A stretch of 64,000 bases of DNA. It comes from Sphingomonas sp. Leaf20. GTDB taxonomy: Bacteria; Pseudomonadota; Alphaproteobacteria; Sphingomonadales; Sphingomonadaceae. The stretch spans positions 608,030 through 672,029 of the forward strand of contig NZ_LMKN01000009.1 of assembly GCF_001421535.1 (NCBI RefSeq). Direction: 5' to 3'. A program made the translations under genes and the position numbers. Position 1 is the stretch's first letter. Every line of letters begins with the position of its first letter. The notes under the pieces are model-generated. The model did not search any database. It worked only from the letters and a program-made list of their open reading frames with translations, and was not told the DNA's origin. This document shows, piece after piece, positions 33,434 to 42,281 of this stretch.

Positions 33434-35908
33434 TTACCAGTTCACCCCGAGGCGCGCGTAGAGGTAGCGGCCGTTGAAGCCGAACGGCGAGTAATAGGGG
33501 AAGCCCAGCACCCCGGTCGAGTTGTTCGCCGCGATCGTTCGATCCGGATAGACGTCGAACACGTTGCTCACCCCCAGCCCGATCTGCGCGCCCTTCGCCG
33601 CGGCATAGCGCAGCTCGAGATCGGTGATCGCGTGCTTGCCCGTATGGACGTCGGCGCTGGCGATCGTTCCCGCCTGATTGACGTTGCCATAATAGGTCAC
33701 GCGGGCGAGCGCGCCGATCTCGTCGAGCGACCAGTCGAGCGTGCCGGTCACCTTTTGCTGCGGCGTCCCGTCCTCGAGCGTCAGGATGCGGCTGCGGGCG
33801 AACAGGGTGGGCGCAGGGTTGAGCGTCGCGGTGGAGGTGGGCACGCGCGTCACCTTCACGTCGTTGATGTTGCCGGCCAGCGTGAGATCGAACGCCCCGG
33901 CGGTCGCGGTCCGCAGCCGGTAGTGCGCGACCACGTCGATCCCCTTGGTGGTCGACGCCAGCCCGTTGATGAAGAACCGCGCCGCCGAGACGTTGAACGG
34001 GTTCAGCAGTCCCGCGACCTGCGGGCTGAACGTCGCAGCGATGTTCTCCGACAGGCCGATCTGGTCGCGGATATGGATGCGGTAGGCGTCCACCGTCAGG
34101 TCGAAGCCGCCGGCGCGGATGACCGTACCGACCGACAAATTGGTCGACTTTTCGGGCTCGAGCGGCAACCCGCCGAGCGCGGTACCGACCGCGCTGGTCG
34201 ACGGGTAGGTGCCGGTCTGGATCGGCACGCCGTTGGTGACGACCTGCGCGACCTGCGTGAAATATTGCTGCTGGAGCGACGGCGCGCGGAAGCCCGTCGA
34301 GGCGGTGCCGCGCACCGCGAACCAGTCGGCGATATCGTAGCGCGCCGAGACCTTGCCCGTCGCGGTGGTGCCGAAGTCCGAATAGTCCTCGGCGCGCCCC
34401 GCAATCCCGAGCAGCAGCGAGTCGGTCACCTGCGCGTCGAGATCGAGGTAGATGCTGCCGTTACGCCGGCTCCGCTCGGTCGCGTTGAGCGGCGAGAAGC
34501 CGCCAAATCCCTGCGCGCCGGGCGCCACGCTGGTACCGGCGGGAATACCGGTGACCGTCCCCGCCACCGGATAGCCGTAGGATGCAAGCTCCCCCGCGGT
34601 GATCTTGTACCCCTCACGCCGTCCCTCGATCCCGAAGGCGACGTTGAGCGACTGGAACACGTCGAACTTGCGCGTGACGTCGAGCCCGGCGACATATTGG
34701 TCATAGGCGAGCGACCCGTCGTCGAACGTGCGCGGGGTCGCGGTCCCGAAGGCGTAGTTTGCCGAGTTGAGCGTCCGGAAGACGATCGTGTTGCGGCCAT
34801 AGCTGAGCGACAGGTCGATATCGAACCCCGCGGCGTCGCCACGCAGCCCCACCGCCGAGTTGATGTCCTTCGACTTGGTGTTGATGATCGGCAGGAAGCC
34901 GGCGGAATAGCCCGCCCGATCGAGCAACGGCTGCGCGGCGGTCGTCGCGATCCGCGGGAATGCCGCGCTGCGGCTGTCGCGGTCCTGATAGCCGCCGAAC
35001 GCATAGACGCTCAGATGATCGGTGAGCGACGTCCCCGCGTTGACGAAGCCGGTATATTGCTCGACCGCGGGATCGCCGTAGCGGCCGGTCACACGGGTCG
35101 GGCTGACGCGCGGATCGAAGTCCGCACGATTGGTCGGCAACCGCTTGGTGTACTCGCCCGACACGGTCAGATAGCCGTCCCGGCCAAACCCGATGCCCTG
35201 CCATACCGATGCGGTCAGCGCGTGCTCGCCGGTGACGTCGCGGCTGCCGCGCGCGGTGTCGACCTCGGTATTGTAGAAGCCGTAGGTCACCTGCGCCCCG
35301 CCGCCGCTGCGCGCCTGCCGCAGCCTGAGATTGACGACACCCGCGATCGCGTCCGAGCCATATTGCGCCGATGCACCGTCGCGCAGCACCTCGATCCGGT
35401 CGAGCGCGACGGTCGGGATCGTGTTCAGATCGACCGCCGCCGATCCGCGCCCGACGGTGCCGTTGGTATTGAGCAGCGCCGAGGTATGCCCACGAATGCC
35501 GTTGACCAGCACCAGTGTCTGGTCGGGCGACAGACCGCGAAGCGTCGCTGGGCGGATTGCGTCGGTGCCGTCGTTGGCGGCGGGGCGCGGGAAGTCGATC
35601 GACGGCGCGATCGCCGACAGCGCCGCGCCGAGCTCGGTCGTTCCCTGCCGTTGCAGGCTGGCGCCGCTGAGCACGTCGACCGGCGATGCGCTGTCCAGAC
35701 GGCTTCGTCCCTCGACGCGCGTGCCGGTGACGATGATGTCGTCACCCTCCTCGGGCGTCGATGCAGAGTCCGCGACGGGTGCCGCCTGCTCCTCTTCGGA
35801 CTGGCCCCGGACGGGGAGTTGCGCCTGCCGTTGCGCCGAAGCGGGGGACGCCTGTCCGGCGGCCGTCGCGAGTGCGGCGGCGGTGAGCAGAAGCTCGGTG
35901 ACCATCAT
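33434..35908 (-). CDS. TonB-dependent receptor
   Basis: 824 residues; two adjacent ATGs at 35908/35905. Signal peptide ends near SPASAQ. TonB-box-like DDIIVTGTRV, plug with SPVDVLSGASLQRQG, ATLRGLSPDQTLVLVNG, and DRIEVLRDGASAQYGSDAIAGVVN; the barrel ends in YLYARLGVNW. It resembles BtuB/CirA-type receptors that carry diverse ligands. The DUF4965 gene lies upstream on the same strand (177-nt gap with a palindrome), so the receptor has its own promoter. Confidence 0.92.
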   Translation of the reverse strand: MMVTELLLTAAALATAAGQASPASAQRQAQLPVRGQSEEEQAAPVADSASTPEEGDDIIVTGTRVEGRSRLDSASPVDVLSGASLQRQGTTELGAALSAIAPSIDFPRPAANDGTDAIRPATLRGLSPDQTLVLVNGIRGHTSALLNTNGTVGRGSAAVDLNTIPTVALDRIEVLRDGASAQYGSDAIAGVVNLRLRQARSGGGAQVTYGFYNTEVDTARGSRDVTGEHALTASVWQGIGFGRDGYLTVSGEYTKRLPTNRADFDPRVSPTRVTGRYGDPAVEQYTGFVNAGTSLTDHLSVYAFGGYQDRDSRSAAFPRIATTAAQPLLDRAGYSAGFLPIINTKSKDINSAVGLRGDAAGFDIDLSLSYGRNTIVFRTLNSANYAFGTATPRTFDDGSLAYDQYVAGLDVTRKFDVFQSLNVAFGIEGRREGYKITAGELASYGYPVAGTVTGIPAGTSVAPGAQGFGGFSPLNATERSRRNGSIYLDLDAQVTDSLLLGIAGRAEDYSDFGTTATGKVSARYDIADWFAVRGTASTGFRAPSLQQQYFTQVAQVVTNGVPIQTGTYPSTSAVGTALGGLPLEPEKSTNLSVGTVIRAGGFDLTVDAYRIHIRDQIGLSENIAATFSPQVAGLLNPFNVSAARFFINGLASTTKGIDVVAHYRLRTATAGAFDLTLAGNINDVKVTRVPTSTATLNPAPTLFARSRILTLEDGTPQQKVTGTLDWSLDEIGALARVTYYGNVNQAGTIASADVHTGKHAITDLELRYAAAKGAQIGLGVSNVFDVYPDRTIAANNSTGVLGFPYYSPFGFNGRYLYARLGVNW

Positions 35909-36036
35909 TTCGTATTACCCCTGTCGAATCCCGCCGCCCGCCCGCGCGCTTGCACAGGCGACAGCGAACCGCCGATCTAGACCGAGCCGACCACGCAGGC
36001 TGGCTAGAAAAACTTGTGCTGACAGGGGCTTCGGCT

Positions 36037-36053
36037 TTGCTGCACTGCAGCAA
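36037..36053. promoter_or_regulatory. 17-bp palindrome upstream of TonB receptor
   Basis: Perfect palindrome TTGCTGCA-C-TGCAGCAA in the promoter region of the receptor gene, 129 bp upstream of its start. It contains CTGC-N3-GCAG, the element reported for the PHA repressor PhaR of Paracoccus denitrificans. The resemblance could be coincidental, but the symmetry marks it as a likely regulator site. Confidence 0.45.
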
Positions 36054-36085
36054 CGGGCTCATGCAGGCTCACCCGGCGATCCGCG

Positions 36086-38191
36086 TCACTGCGGCTTTCG
36101 CGCGCGCCCGGCCCATTTGCTCCATACCGCCGGCGCCGTGAGCATTTTCATGTACACGCCGCCGACTACGGCGCGCGCCTGGAACCCGACCTGCGCCCCG
36201 TCCTTCGTCTCGTACCAGTCGCTGAGCGGCACGCGACTGGGCGTTTCACGCATGTAGCGGTGCACCGGCGCGATCAGCTGCTCGAACTCCGACCGGTCGT
36301 CGGACAGCGTCGCGCTCCAGACGATCCAGTCGAGCTTGGTATAGGTCTTTCGGCTATCCAGCGGCAGGCCGTATGGCTGCTGGTTCTTCAGGTAGAAACC
36401 GACCTCCTGACGCAACAGCGATGCGGGGAACAGGTTGCGCCCCAGCACCTTGTCCCAGGCGAGATTGTATTTCTGGCTCCACGTACCGGGGCGGTCGAAT
36501 GCCAGCCGTGTATGGTCGCCGTCCTGCGCCATCGTGAGCCACTTGGCGGCCATCTGCCGCGACAGCGCGCGATACCGCGTCGCTTCCGCCTTCTTGCCGA
36601 GCAGCCGGGCGAGCTCGGCATAGCTGTCGAGCGCACTGATCGCCTTGATCGACAGATTGGTGTTGTGCGCGAGGTGGCCGGCAAAATCGTCGGTGCTCAG
36701 CTGATTCTCGGGATCGAGGCCCTTGTCGCGCAGATAGGCCGCCCAGCGTTGCAGCAGCGGCCAATAGCGTTCCGCAAGGTCGGCATTGCCGCGGATCTTC
36801 GCGATCGCGCCGACCATCAGCAGCATGTTGCCGCTTTCCTCGACCGGCATCTGGTCGTCCTCGCTGCGCTCGCCGCCGCCATAGACCTGGCCGTTCGCCT
36901 GCGGATAAGTGCCGATGTCATGCGGCGCGAAGGGGAAGCGCCAGCGCGGCATCTGCGCATAGTCGAGGATCGGGCGCAGCTGCGCCTCGAGCAGATCGGG
37001 ATTGAGCAACAGGAAGAAGGGCGACGTCGGATAGGTGATGTCGACCGTGGCGATGCAGCCATTGCTGAAATTCTCCTTGGAGAAATACAGCGGTCGTCCG
37101 TCGATGTCGGCGACGAGCTTGTGCGCGGCGAGCGTCTGCCGGTACGCCACCACCGCGATCTCCGCATAGGCACGGCCGCCGACGCGTTCCAGGTCGGCGG
37201 TGAGTTCGCGGTCGAATGCCTCGCCGCGTTTGCGCAGAGCCGGTTCCTCCGCCTCCGCCTTCAGCAGGAGGTCGGCCATCGTCATGCCGTCGCGCCGCCA
37301 ATAGGCGGGCAGCCGCCGCTTGAAATACTCGATTCCGTCGATGTCGTCATAGGCGACCATCGCGCGCCGCGTGTCTGCGGTCACGCCGACGTCGCCGAAG
37401 TCGACCAGCATGGCCATCGCCGGCCGGTCCTGATGCGCGAGCCGCGGCATCGCCATGTCGTCGGCGTCGGGCATCCGGCCGGACTTGAGGAATCGATCGC
37501 GTCCGCTTTCGCCAATCGTCGCGGTCATGGTCCCCGCCTGTCGCGGCACGGCGAGCTGTGCCCAGCCCCAGTCGATACGCAGATTGTCGCCGACCTTCTC
37601 CAACACCTGCTGCGTGTTGGTACCGATCCGCATCACGGCCATGTCGCCGACGCGGCTGGTGCCCCAGACGACGGATTGCTGTTCGTTGTCGACCGCGAGC
37701 TGCGCGCTTGCGTCGAAGTACAACTGCACGGCGTGGCGGCGCGCGTCGGTCGCGCGCACGGTCCAGCTCAGATACGTCACCGGCCGCGAGAGCAGATCGA
37801 GATCGTCGGGCAGCGCGGGCGTGAAGAACGTCGCGGTCAACCGGACACCCCCGCCTTCATACTCGTAGCTGGTGCGCGTCGGGGTCAACGCGCGCGACGT
37901 CTGCTTCATCGCGTCGCCGGCCCCGCCCCGCCCCATGAAGCGCAGCGGCTTGCCGTCGACACGAAGCCATCCGGTCATTTGCTGGTCCGTACCCGTCCAG
38001 TGCCGGGTCGATTGCTCGGTCGTCGTGTCGGCGAAGCTCCAGACGCTGAAATACGGATCATGCGCGATCAGCGGGGTCGCGGGCGTGCGCGTCGTCACGG
38101 GTTCCTGCGCGACCAGCGGCTGCGCTGCGCCGCTCGCGCAGAGGAGCGACAGAGCGACCCGGTGCCGGGCAATCGATCGGAGAAATGCCAT
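36086..38191 (-). CDS. DUF4965/glutaminase GtaA-like secreted protein
   Basis: 701 residues with a signal peptide ending near PLVAQ. N-terminal TPLIAHDPYFSVWS and the SYEYEGGGVRLTATFFTP segment match the DUF4964/DUF5127 region; the C-terminal part, with LDWIVWSATLSDD and PVSDWYETKDG-like sequence (here PLSDWYETKDGAQVGFQARAVVGG split across the end), matches DUF4965 and the GtaA family, related to a fungal secreted glutaminase. Likely a periplasmic or outer-surface hydrolase; glutaminase activity is not certain in bacteria. It is followed by a TonB receptor gene on the same strand. Confidence 0.82.
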   Translation of the reverse strand: MAFLRSIARHRVALSLLCASGAAQPLVAQEPVTTRTPATPLIAHDPYFSVWSFADTTTEQSTRHWTGTDQQMTGWLRVDGKPLRFMGRGGAGDAMKQTSRALTPTRTSYEYEGGGVRLTATFFTPALPDDLDLLSRPVTYLSWTVRATDARRHAVQLYFDASAQLAVDNEQQSVVWGTSRVGDMAVMRIGTNTQQVLEKVGDNLRIDWGWAQLAVPRQAGTMTATIGESGRDRFLKSGRMPDADDMAMPRLAHQDRPAMAMLVDFGDVGVTADTRRAMVAYDDIDGIEYFKRRLPAYWRRDGMTMADLLLKAEAEEPALRKRGEAFDRELTADLERVGGRAYAEIAVVAYRQTLAAHKLVADIDGRPLYFSKENFSNGCIATVDITYPTSPFFLLLNPDLLEAQLRPILDYAQMPRWRFPFAPHDIGTYPQANGQVYGGGERSEDDQMPVEESGNMLLMVGAIAKIRGNADLAERYWPLLQRWAAYLRDKGLDPENQLSTDDFAGHLAHNTNLSIKAISALDSYAELARLLGKKAEATRYRALSRQMAAKWLTMAQDGDHTRLAFDRPGTWSQKYNLAWDKVLGRNLFPASLLRQEVGFYLKNQQPYGLPLDSRKTYTKLDWIVWSATLSDDRSEFEQLIAPVHRYMRETPSRVPLSDWYETKDGAQVGFQARAVVGGVYMKMLTAPAVWSKWAGRARKPQ

Positions 38192-38507
38192 CTGGGAAGT
38201 CCTTCACGAGGCTTTCGCGCGACAGATGCGGCGCAGGAAGCGGGCCGGGGCGAGACGGTTCTCACATCGCGCGGAACCTCGCGCGGCTACCGTCGAATGT
38301 CGGAGGCTTTACGTTCGTTCTTGAACGGCGTGCCGGTCAGGGTCGTGGCATCGAACGTCATCCTTCCCGTGGCGACACATCGATCGTGTGTTCCGCGCCC
38401 TTCTCGCCGCTGTGATTAATAAGATAAAGCATTTTGTTTTCGTGAGTGTGCAAGGCTTGGCGGGTCATCGTCATCTGAGGCGGATCTGACGAACGATCGA
38501 TGGCGGA
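38192..38507. other. Intergenic region upstream of DUF4965 gene
   Basis: 316 nt. Its most notable part is an AT-rich tract at about 38414-38446 (TGATTAATAAGATAAAGC and following bases), unusual in this GC-rich window and a likely promoter for the DUF4965 gene on the minus strand. No coding frame with a credible start was seen. Confidence 0.4.
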
Positions 38508-38882
38508 TCACCGGGTTTTTTCGCGACGCAGGATCCGCCGACTGACCAGGAGACAAACCAGCCATGCTGGCCCACTGGTCGCAACTAGGATTGCGCCCGG
38601 TTGTCCGAGCCCGTCGTGAAGCGCCTCGGGTCGGGCCCAGGGCCATGGCCAGGAGAGGTACAGGCCGTAGACGAGCATCGCGAGTGGCACGACCGTGCCG
38701 ACGAGGAGGACTGCGCTGGCAGCAGCATTCGGGGCGCTGCGGCTCCGTCTGACGGCGTAACCCAGCAACGCCGTGATCGCTGCGGCTGGCGGCATCACGA
38801 ATACGCTCAGGATCAGGGTCATCATCATAGGGCGCAGCATGTCGGCCGCAAAGAACGGCTGCAAGTCATCGCCGCGGATCAC
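38508..38882 (-). CDS. Small integral membrane protein, function unknown
   Basis: 124 residues from a GTG at 38882. Three hydrophobic helices: about 20-42 (MMMTLILSVFVMPPAAAITALLG), 54-76 (AAASAVLLVGTVVPLAMLVYGLYL) and 96-114. The C-terminus is basic (RRILRREKTR). I do not recognise the family. It lies 72 nt downstream of a PepSY-like membrane protein with a strong hairpin between, so co-function is uncertain. An internal ATG at the MLRPMMM segment is an alternative start. Confidence 0.6.
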   Translation of the reverse strand: MIRGDDLQPFFAADMLRPMMMTLILSVFVMPPAAAITALLGYAVRRSRSAPNAAASAVLLVGTVVPLAMLVYGLYLSWPWPWARPEALHDGLGQPGAILVATSGPAWLVCLLVSRRILRREKTR

Positions 38883-38920
38883 GATGCGTTAGTGCAGCCG
38901 GGCGCGCGGCCCTCCCCTGT

Positions 38921-38948
38921 TTCGCGAACGCCGCACGGCGTTCGCGAA
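38921..38948 (-). terminator. 13-bp inverted repeat after PepSY-like gene
   Basis: Arms TTCGCGAACGCCG / CGGCGTTCGCGAA (38921-38933 and 38936-38948) with a 2-nt centre; TTCGCGAACGCCG also recurs as a direct repeat at 38941-38953. It begins 6 nt past the PepSY-like stop on the minus strand. No U-run follows. Candidate terminator, attenuator or protein-binding site. Confidence 0.5.
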
Positions 38949-38954
38949 CGCCGG

Positions 38955-39419
38955 TTAGACCATGAGGAGCAGCGGCAGCGCCGTTCCGATTATCAGCATG
39001 AGGATCGATACGCGCCGCGTCGCCGCATTGTTGAGCGCGATCATGACACCCAATACCGACGAGATGCTCAGGCCGACCGACAACAACGCGACGAAGACCT
39101 GCATCGGCAGGCGAGACGGCTTGCTGGATGCGGGCGCGGGCTTCGCGATCGGTTGGCCCCGCTCTGCCACGTTCGCGACGGGCCGTTGCTCCTTGCGTTC
39201 CGCGCCACGATCGCGGGGCGTTGCGGAATCCTTGTGGACGCTCGCCATCCATACGATCCAGGTCGGCGGCGTACCGCCATAGCCTTTTTCCTCCTGCAGC
39301 CGGAATGTCTGCAGCGCGCCGCTGAGCGCGAACAGCAGGATCGCGGGCGTGAAGAACACGCCGATATAATGGTGGATCCGGCGCAACTGCCGCATCGTCT
39401 GCGCCTTCATCATGATCAT
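38955..39419 (-). CDS. PepSY-associated membrane protein, short form
   Basis: 154 residues from the ATG at 39419 behind AAGGA. N-terminal RQLRRIHHYIGVFFTPAILLFALSG is the first helix of PepSY-type proteins, with the conserved His pair. A soluble Lys/Pro/Arg-rich loop follows, then two C-terminal helices (about 105-152). It is far shorter than full PepSY transporters (~370 residues) and lacks the repeated domains, but such two- or three-helix versions are common. Possible role in heme or iron handling is inferred. Confidence 0.7.
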   Translation of the reverse strand: MIMMKAQTMRQLRRIHHYIGVFFTPAILLFALSGALQTFRLQEEKGYGGTPPTWIVWMASVHKDSATPRDRGAERKEQRPVANVAERGQPIAKPAPASSKPSRLPMQVFVALLSVGLSISSVLGVMIALNNAATRRVSILMLIIGTALPLLLMV

Positions 39420-39504
39420 TCCGTCCTTGCCACCTCGTTGGTGAGCGCCGCGGCGCGGAGCTTCAGCCTCGCCGTCGGTCGAGCGTAACGCCGATGTGCG
39501 TCAG

Positions 39505-39798
39505 CTACTGATCGTCCAAATCCGCGGACGTCAACAATATAGGCGGCTCGCCCCCCAGGCGCTTGACGAATTCGCGCCGGGCAATGTGGTGAATTTCATC
39601 CTCATGCTCCTCGAACCCTTCCATCGCGGTCTCGGGGTCCATGCCGTCGAGCGCAGGGTCGATCAGTTCGGCAAGCGCATCCGCGGTGATCAGGAATTCG
39701 ACGTCGCCCAGATCGGTCGTGCCGACAAAGCCGACGCTTTCGCGTTCCGCAACCCATATGCCGGAACCGCCTTCGAAACGAACGCTGGGCTGCGCCAT
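39505..39798 (-). CDS. DUF1488-like protein
   Basis: 97 residues from the ATG at 39798 (MAQPSVRFEGG); longer frames read antisense to the next gene. The sequence pattern (VRFE..IWV....VGFVGTTDLGDVEFLITADALAEL, and ILLTSADL at the C-terminus) resembles the small DUF1488 proteins. Very acidic. Function unknown. It lies 5 nt after the preceding small gene, so the two are co-transcribed. Confidence 0.65.
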   Translation of the reverse strand: MAQPSVRFEGGSGIWVAERESVGFVGTTDLGDVEFLITADALAELIDPALDGMDPETAMEGFEEHEDEIHHIARREFVKRLGGEPPILLTSADLDDQ

Positions 39799-39803
39799 CG
39801 CCG

Positions 39804-40094
39804 TCAGCCTCCGATCGAGGACGGCGACGCAGGAAGGCGCTCGGCGAGTGACGCGATGCCATCCCCGGCGAACGACGTCGAGGATACGCCGTCGATCAGG
39901 ACAGCGCGTTCGGTCGTCAGTACCGCCGCCGCCTTGTGCTCGGGATCGAGGTCGACCCACGCCCGCACCGCACCGGCCAGGTTGGTGACTTCGGGAAGGT
40001 CGCCATCGCCCCGGGGCACGTTTTCCAGCGCCGCACTCATGCGCCAGTCGATCTCCGGTGTCTTGGTCGTGTCACCCCAGATCGCCTCGGTCAT
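39804..40094 (-). CDS. Small acidic hypothetical protein
   Basis: 96 residues from the ATG at 40094 (MTEAIWGDTTKTPEIDWRMS). No signal peptide or membrane helix. The WVDLDPEHKAAAVLTTERAVLIDG segment suggests a compact alpha/beta fold. I do not recognise a family. It is the first gene of a two-gene unit with the DUF1488-like gene, divergent from the aldo/keto reductase. Confidence 0.6.
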   Translation of the reverse strand: MTEAIWGDTTKTPEIDWRMSAALENVPRGDGDLPEVTNLAGAVRAWVDLDPEHKAAAVLTTERAVLIDGVSSTSFAGDGIASLAERLPASPSSIGG

Positions 40095-40265
40095 CGTATT
40101 CCCTTTCCGTGGTCGCGTCACTCGCTGCGCACCGATCGCGCAAGACGTGCGTCCGATGCAAGCAGGACGCGCCGGTTGGTCCTATTGTTCATTCAAAGCG
40201 CGGGATCGATCGCACGCCCGCGCGTTCTGAAGGCGAACGCGGCGACTGCGCCGCAGGAGATCGAG

Positions 40266-41096
40266 ATGCGTACCGTCCAAATCGCGAAAGACACGCATGC
40301 GCCCTGCCTCGGACAGGGGACATGGAACATGGGCGAGAACCCTGCACGGCGCGCGGAGGAGATCGCCGCGCTGCGGACCGGTGTCGAGCTTGGCATGACG
40401 CTCATCGACACGGCGGAGATGTACGAGGACGGCGCCGCGGAGGAACTGATCGGCGAGGCGCTGGGGCGTGTCCGTGACGATGTGTTCCTCGTGAGCAAGG
40501 CGTATCCACAGAACGCGTCGCACGATCGGTTGCAGAGCGCGTGCGAGGCGAGCCTTCGCCGCCTGGGGACGGATCGACTTGACCTGTACTTGCTGCACTG
40601 GCGTGGCCGCATACCCTTGTCCGAGACGATCGAGGGAATGCAGGCGCTGACGAAGGCGGGAAAGATCCGTCATTGGGGCGTGAGCAATCTCGATACGCAG
40701 GACATGGATGAGCTGATCGATGCCGGCGGCGCCGCGTGCGTGACCGATCAGATCCTCTACAATCTTACGCGCCGCGGCCCCGAACGCGACCTGCTGCCCT
40801 GGCTCTCAGGCAATGGCATGTCAGCGATGGCCTATAGCCCGGTCGAGCAAGGCAGGCTGATCGACAATGTGGATCTGGCGCTTATTGCTGCCGACATCGC
40901 GGCAACGCCCGCACAGACCGCGCTTGCCTGGACGCTCCGGCACCCGAACGTCATCGCGATCCCGAAAGCGGCCACGATCGGACATGTGCGCGAAAACCGG
41001 AACGCCGCCGATCTCGCGTTATCCGACGACATCGTCGCCCGACTGGATGACGCCTTTCCCGCCCCGCGCGGCCCCGTGCCGCTGGAGATGCTATGA
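40266..41096 (+). CDS. Aldo/keto reductase
   Basis: 276 residues from the ATG at 40266 behind AGGAG. Catalytic tetrad Asp48, Tyr53, Lys78 and His111 (LIDTAEMY, VSKAY, LLHWRG) and the IPKAATIGHVRENRNA cofactor motif are intact. Similar to the YeaE/DkgB-type bacterial reductases acting on aldehydes such as methylglyoxal. Its stop overlaps the start of a 43-residue frame (ATGA), which in turn overlaps the barstar gene. Confidence 0.93.
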   Translation: MRTVQIAKDTHAPCLGQGTWNMGENPARRAEEIAALRTGVELGMTLIDTAEMYEDGAAEELIGEALGRVRDDVFLVSKAYPQNASHDRLQSACEASLRRLGTDRLDLYLLHWRGRIPLSETIEGMQALTKAGKIRHWGVSNLDTQDMDELIDAGGAACVTDQILYNLTRRGPERDLLPWLSGNGMSAMAYSPVEQGRLIDNVDLALIAADIAATPAQTALAWTLRHPNVIAIPKAATIGHVRENRNAADLALSDDIVARLDDAFPAPRGPVPLEML

Positions 41097-41224
41097 GCGC
41101 GCGCGGATGCCTGTCGGTCTATCGTCGCAGCGGGCTCTTCGACCGGGAAGCGCATACAAACCTCGCCATGCTCGCGCAGATCCGGCTGCAGGCACCAGAA
41201 ATCATGCAGGCCCGTCTGCCGTGA
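41093..41224 (+). CDS. 43-residue ORF between aldo/keto reductase and barstar
   Basis: Starts with ATG at 41093 overlapping the reductase stop (ATGA) and stops at 41222-41224, overlapping the barstar ATG (TGATG). The peptide begins MSARGCLSVYRRSGLFDRE and ends in MQARLP. No similarity recognised. The overlaps at both ends argue that it is translated, at least as a coupling frame. It could be a short protein, or the remnant of a longer gene once paired with barstar. Confidence 0.5.
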   Translation: MSARGCLSVYRRSGLFDREAHTNLAMLAQIRLQAPEIMQARLP

Positions 41225-41613
41225 TGAAGACGCTGACGATCCGTGGCGAGAATATCGTCGATATCCCCACCTTCTATGCCGAGATCAACCGGGTCTTCAT
41301 GGCGGGAGAGGATTGGCAGTTGGCCAACAGCCTCGATGCGTTGGACGACCTGCTCTATGGCGGCTATGGCGCGATCACGGGACGCGAGCTGGTCCGCCTT
41401 GTCTGGCAGGATATGGCGCAAAGCCGCGCGGCGCTCGGCATCGAGGCAACGCGTGCCTTTCTGTCCGAAAAGATGCAGAGGCCCGACATATTCAACGTAG
41501 GCGTGATCGGTCGTCAGCTCGACGCGCTGCGCCACGGCACGGGGCAGACCTATTTCGAAATCGTGCTCGAGATCATCGGTGATCATCGAAACATCGAGCT
41601 CGTGCCGGCGTGA
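41224..41613 (+). CDS. Barstar-family protein (putative RNase inhibitor)
   Basis: 129 residues. The N-terminal half follows the barstar pattern: TLTIRGENIVDIPTFYAEINRVF, then WQLANSLDALDDLLYGGYG, equivalent to the YGENLDALWDCL region that blocks barnase. The C-terminal ~60 residues (QDMAQSRAALGIEATRAFL, YFEIVLEIIGDHRN) continue the fold. Barstar homologues neutralise an RNase toxin, but no barnase-like gene is visible anywhere nearby, so it is an orphan antitoxin or has another role. Confidence 0.78.
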   Translation: MKTLTIRGENIVDIPTFYAEINRVFMAGEDWQLANSLDALDDLLYGGYGAITGRELVRLVWQDMAQSRAALGIEATRAFLSEKMQRPDIFNVGVIGRQLDALRHGTGQTYFEIVLEIIGDHRNIELVPA

Positions 41614-41657
41614 CCCGAGAGGCTTGGGATCGACCGGCAGCCAATGACAGAAGGGCG

Positions 41658-42164
41658 ATGATGATGGTGCGTACGATCGGATTGATAGCGGGGGTTATCG
41701 CGCTCGGCGGATGCACGACCGACACAAACGTGGGGCCGCGAGCAGGCGCACCCTCGAAACCGCAAATCCGCAGCGTGACCTACGCGACGACACCGTGCCA
41801 CGGGACCTGCCCGGTCTATACCGTGACGGTCGCGGCCGACGGTGCCGGCGTGTTTACCGGCACCAGCCACACGGCGACGTTCGGCGAACACCGGTTCAAA
41901 GCGACACCCGCGCAGGTCGGCGATTTCTTCACACGGTTGCAGCCCTATCTTCCAGAGGGCGAACGGCTGCTGACCGGTCCGGATGGCTGTCGGATGTACG
42001 CGTCCGATCTGCCGTCTGCGGACGTGCGATGGACCGACGGCAGCCGCTCGGGTCACCTCCTGTACGACTATGGCTGCGACCGCGATACGCACCGCGCGAT
42101 GGCGGACGCGTTGCGGGCCGCGCCGCAGGCGTTGCCGATCGCCGCGTTGATCGGCAATCGCTGA
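41658..42164 (+). CDS. DUF6438 lipoprotein
   Basis: 168 residues from the first of three near-adjacent ATGs/GTG. The lipoprotein signal ends in LGGCTT (lipobox Cys about residue 19). The mature part has TPCHGTCPVYTVTVAADG, the signature of DUF6438, and a second Cys pair (DGCRMY, YGCDRD), suggesting two disulfides. Periplasmic, function unknown. It opens a run of three small envelope proteins. Confidence 0.82.
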   Translation: MMMVRTIGLIAGVIALGGCTTDTNVGPRAGAPSKPQIRSVTYATTPCHGTCPVYTVTVAADGAGVFTGTSHTATFGEHRFKATPAQVGDFFTRLQPYLPEGERLLTGPDGCRMYASDLPSADVRWTDGSRSGHLLYDYGCDRDTHRAMADALRAAPQALPIAALIGNR

Positions 42165-42281
42165 CGTGCCTGATCGCGCCGCGCGATAATTGCGGCGGCG
42201 ACCAAGGCCAGGCCTCACCGGCGTCGTCTTTGGTTCAGCTTGGCCCCGTTATCCGCGGTGCGACCTCGAAGGAGATACGCG

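Noticed and set aside
32960..35980. 1006-residue plus-strand open frame opposite the TonB receptor at 33434-35908
   Set aside because: Starts inside the PepSY gene in another frame and is antisense to a receptor with clear plug and barrel motifs; no domain is recognisable.
36260..38419. 719-residue plus-strand open frame
   Set aside because: Antisense to the DUF4965 gene, Arg/Asp-rich, no signal or domain.
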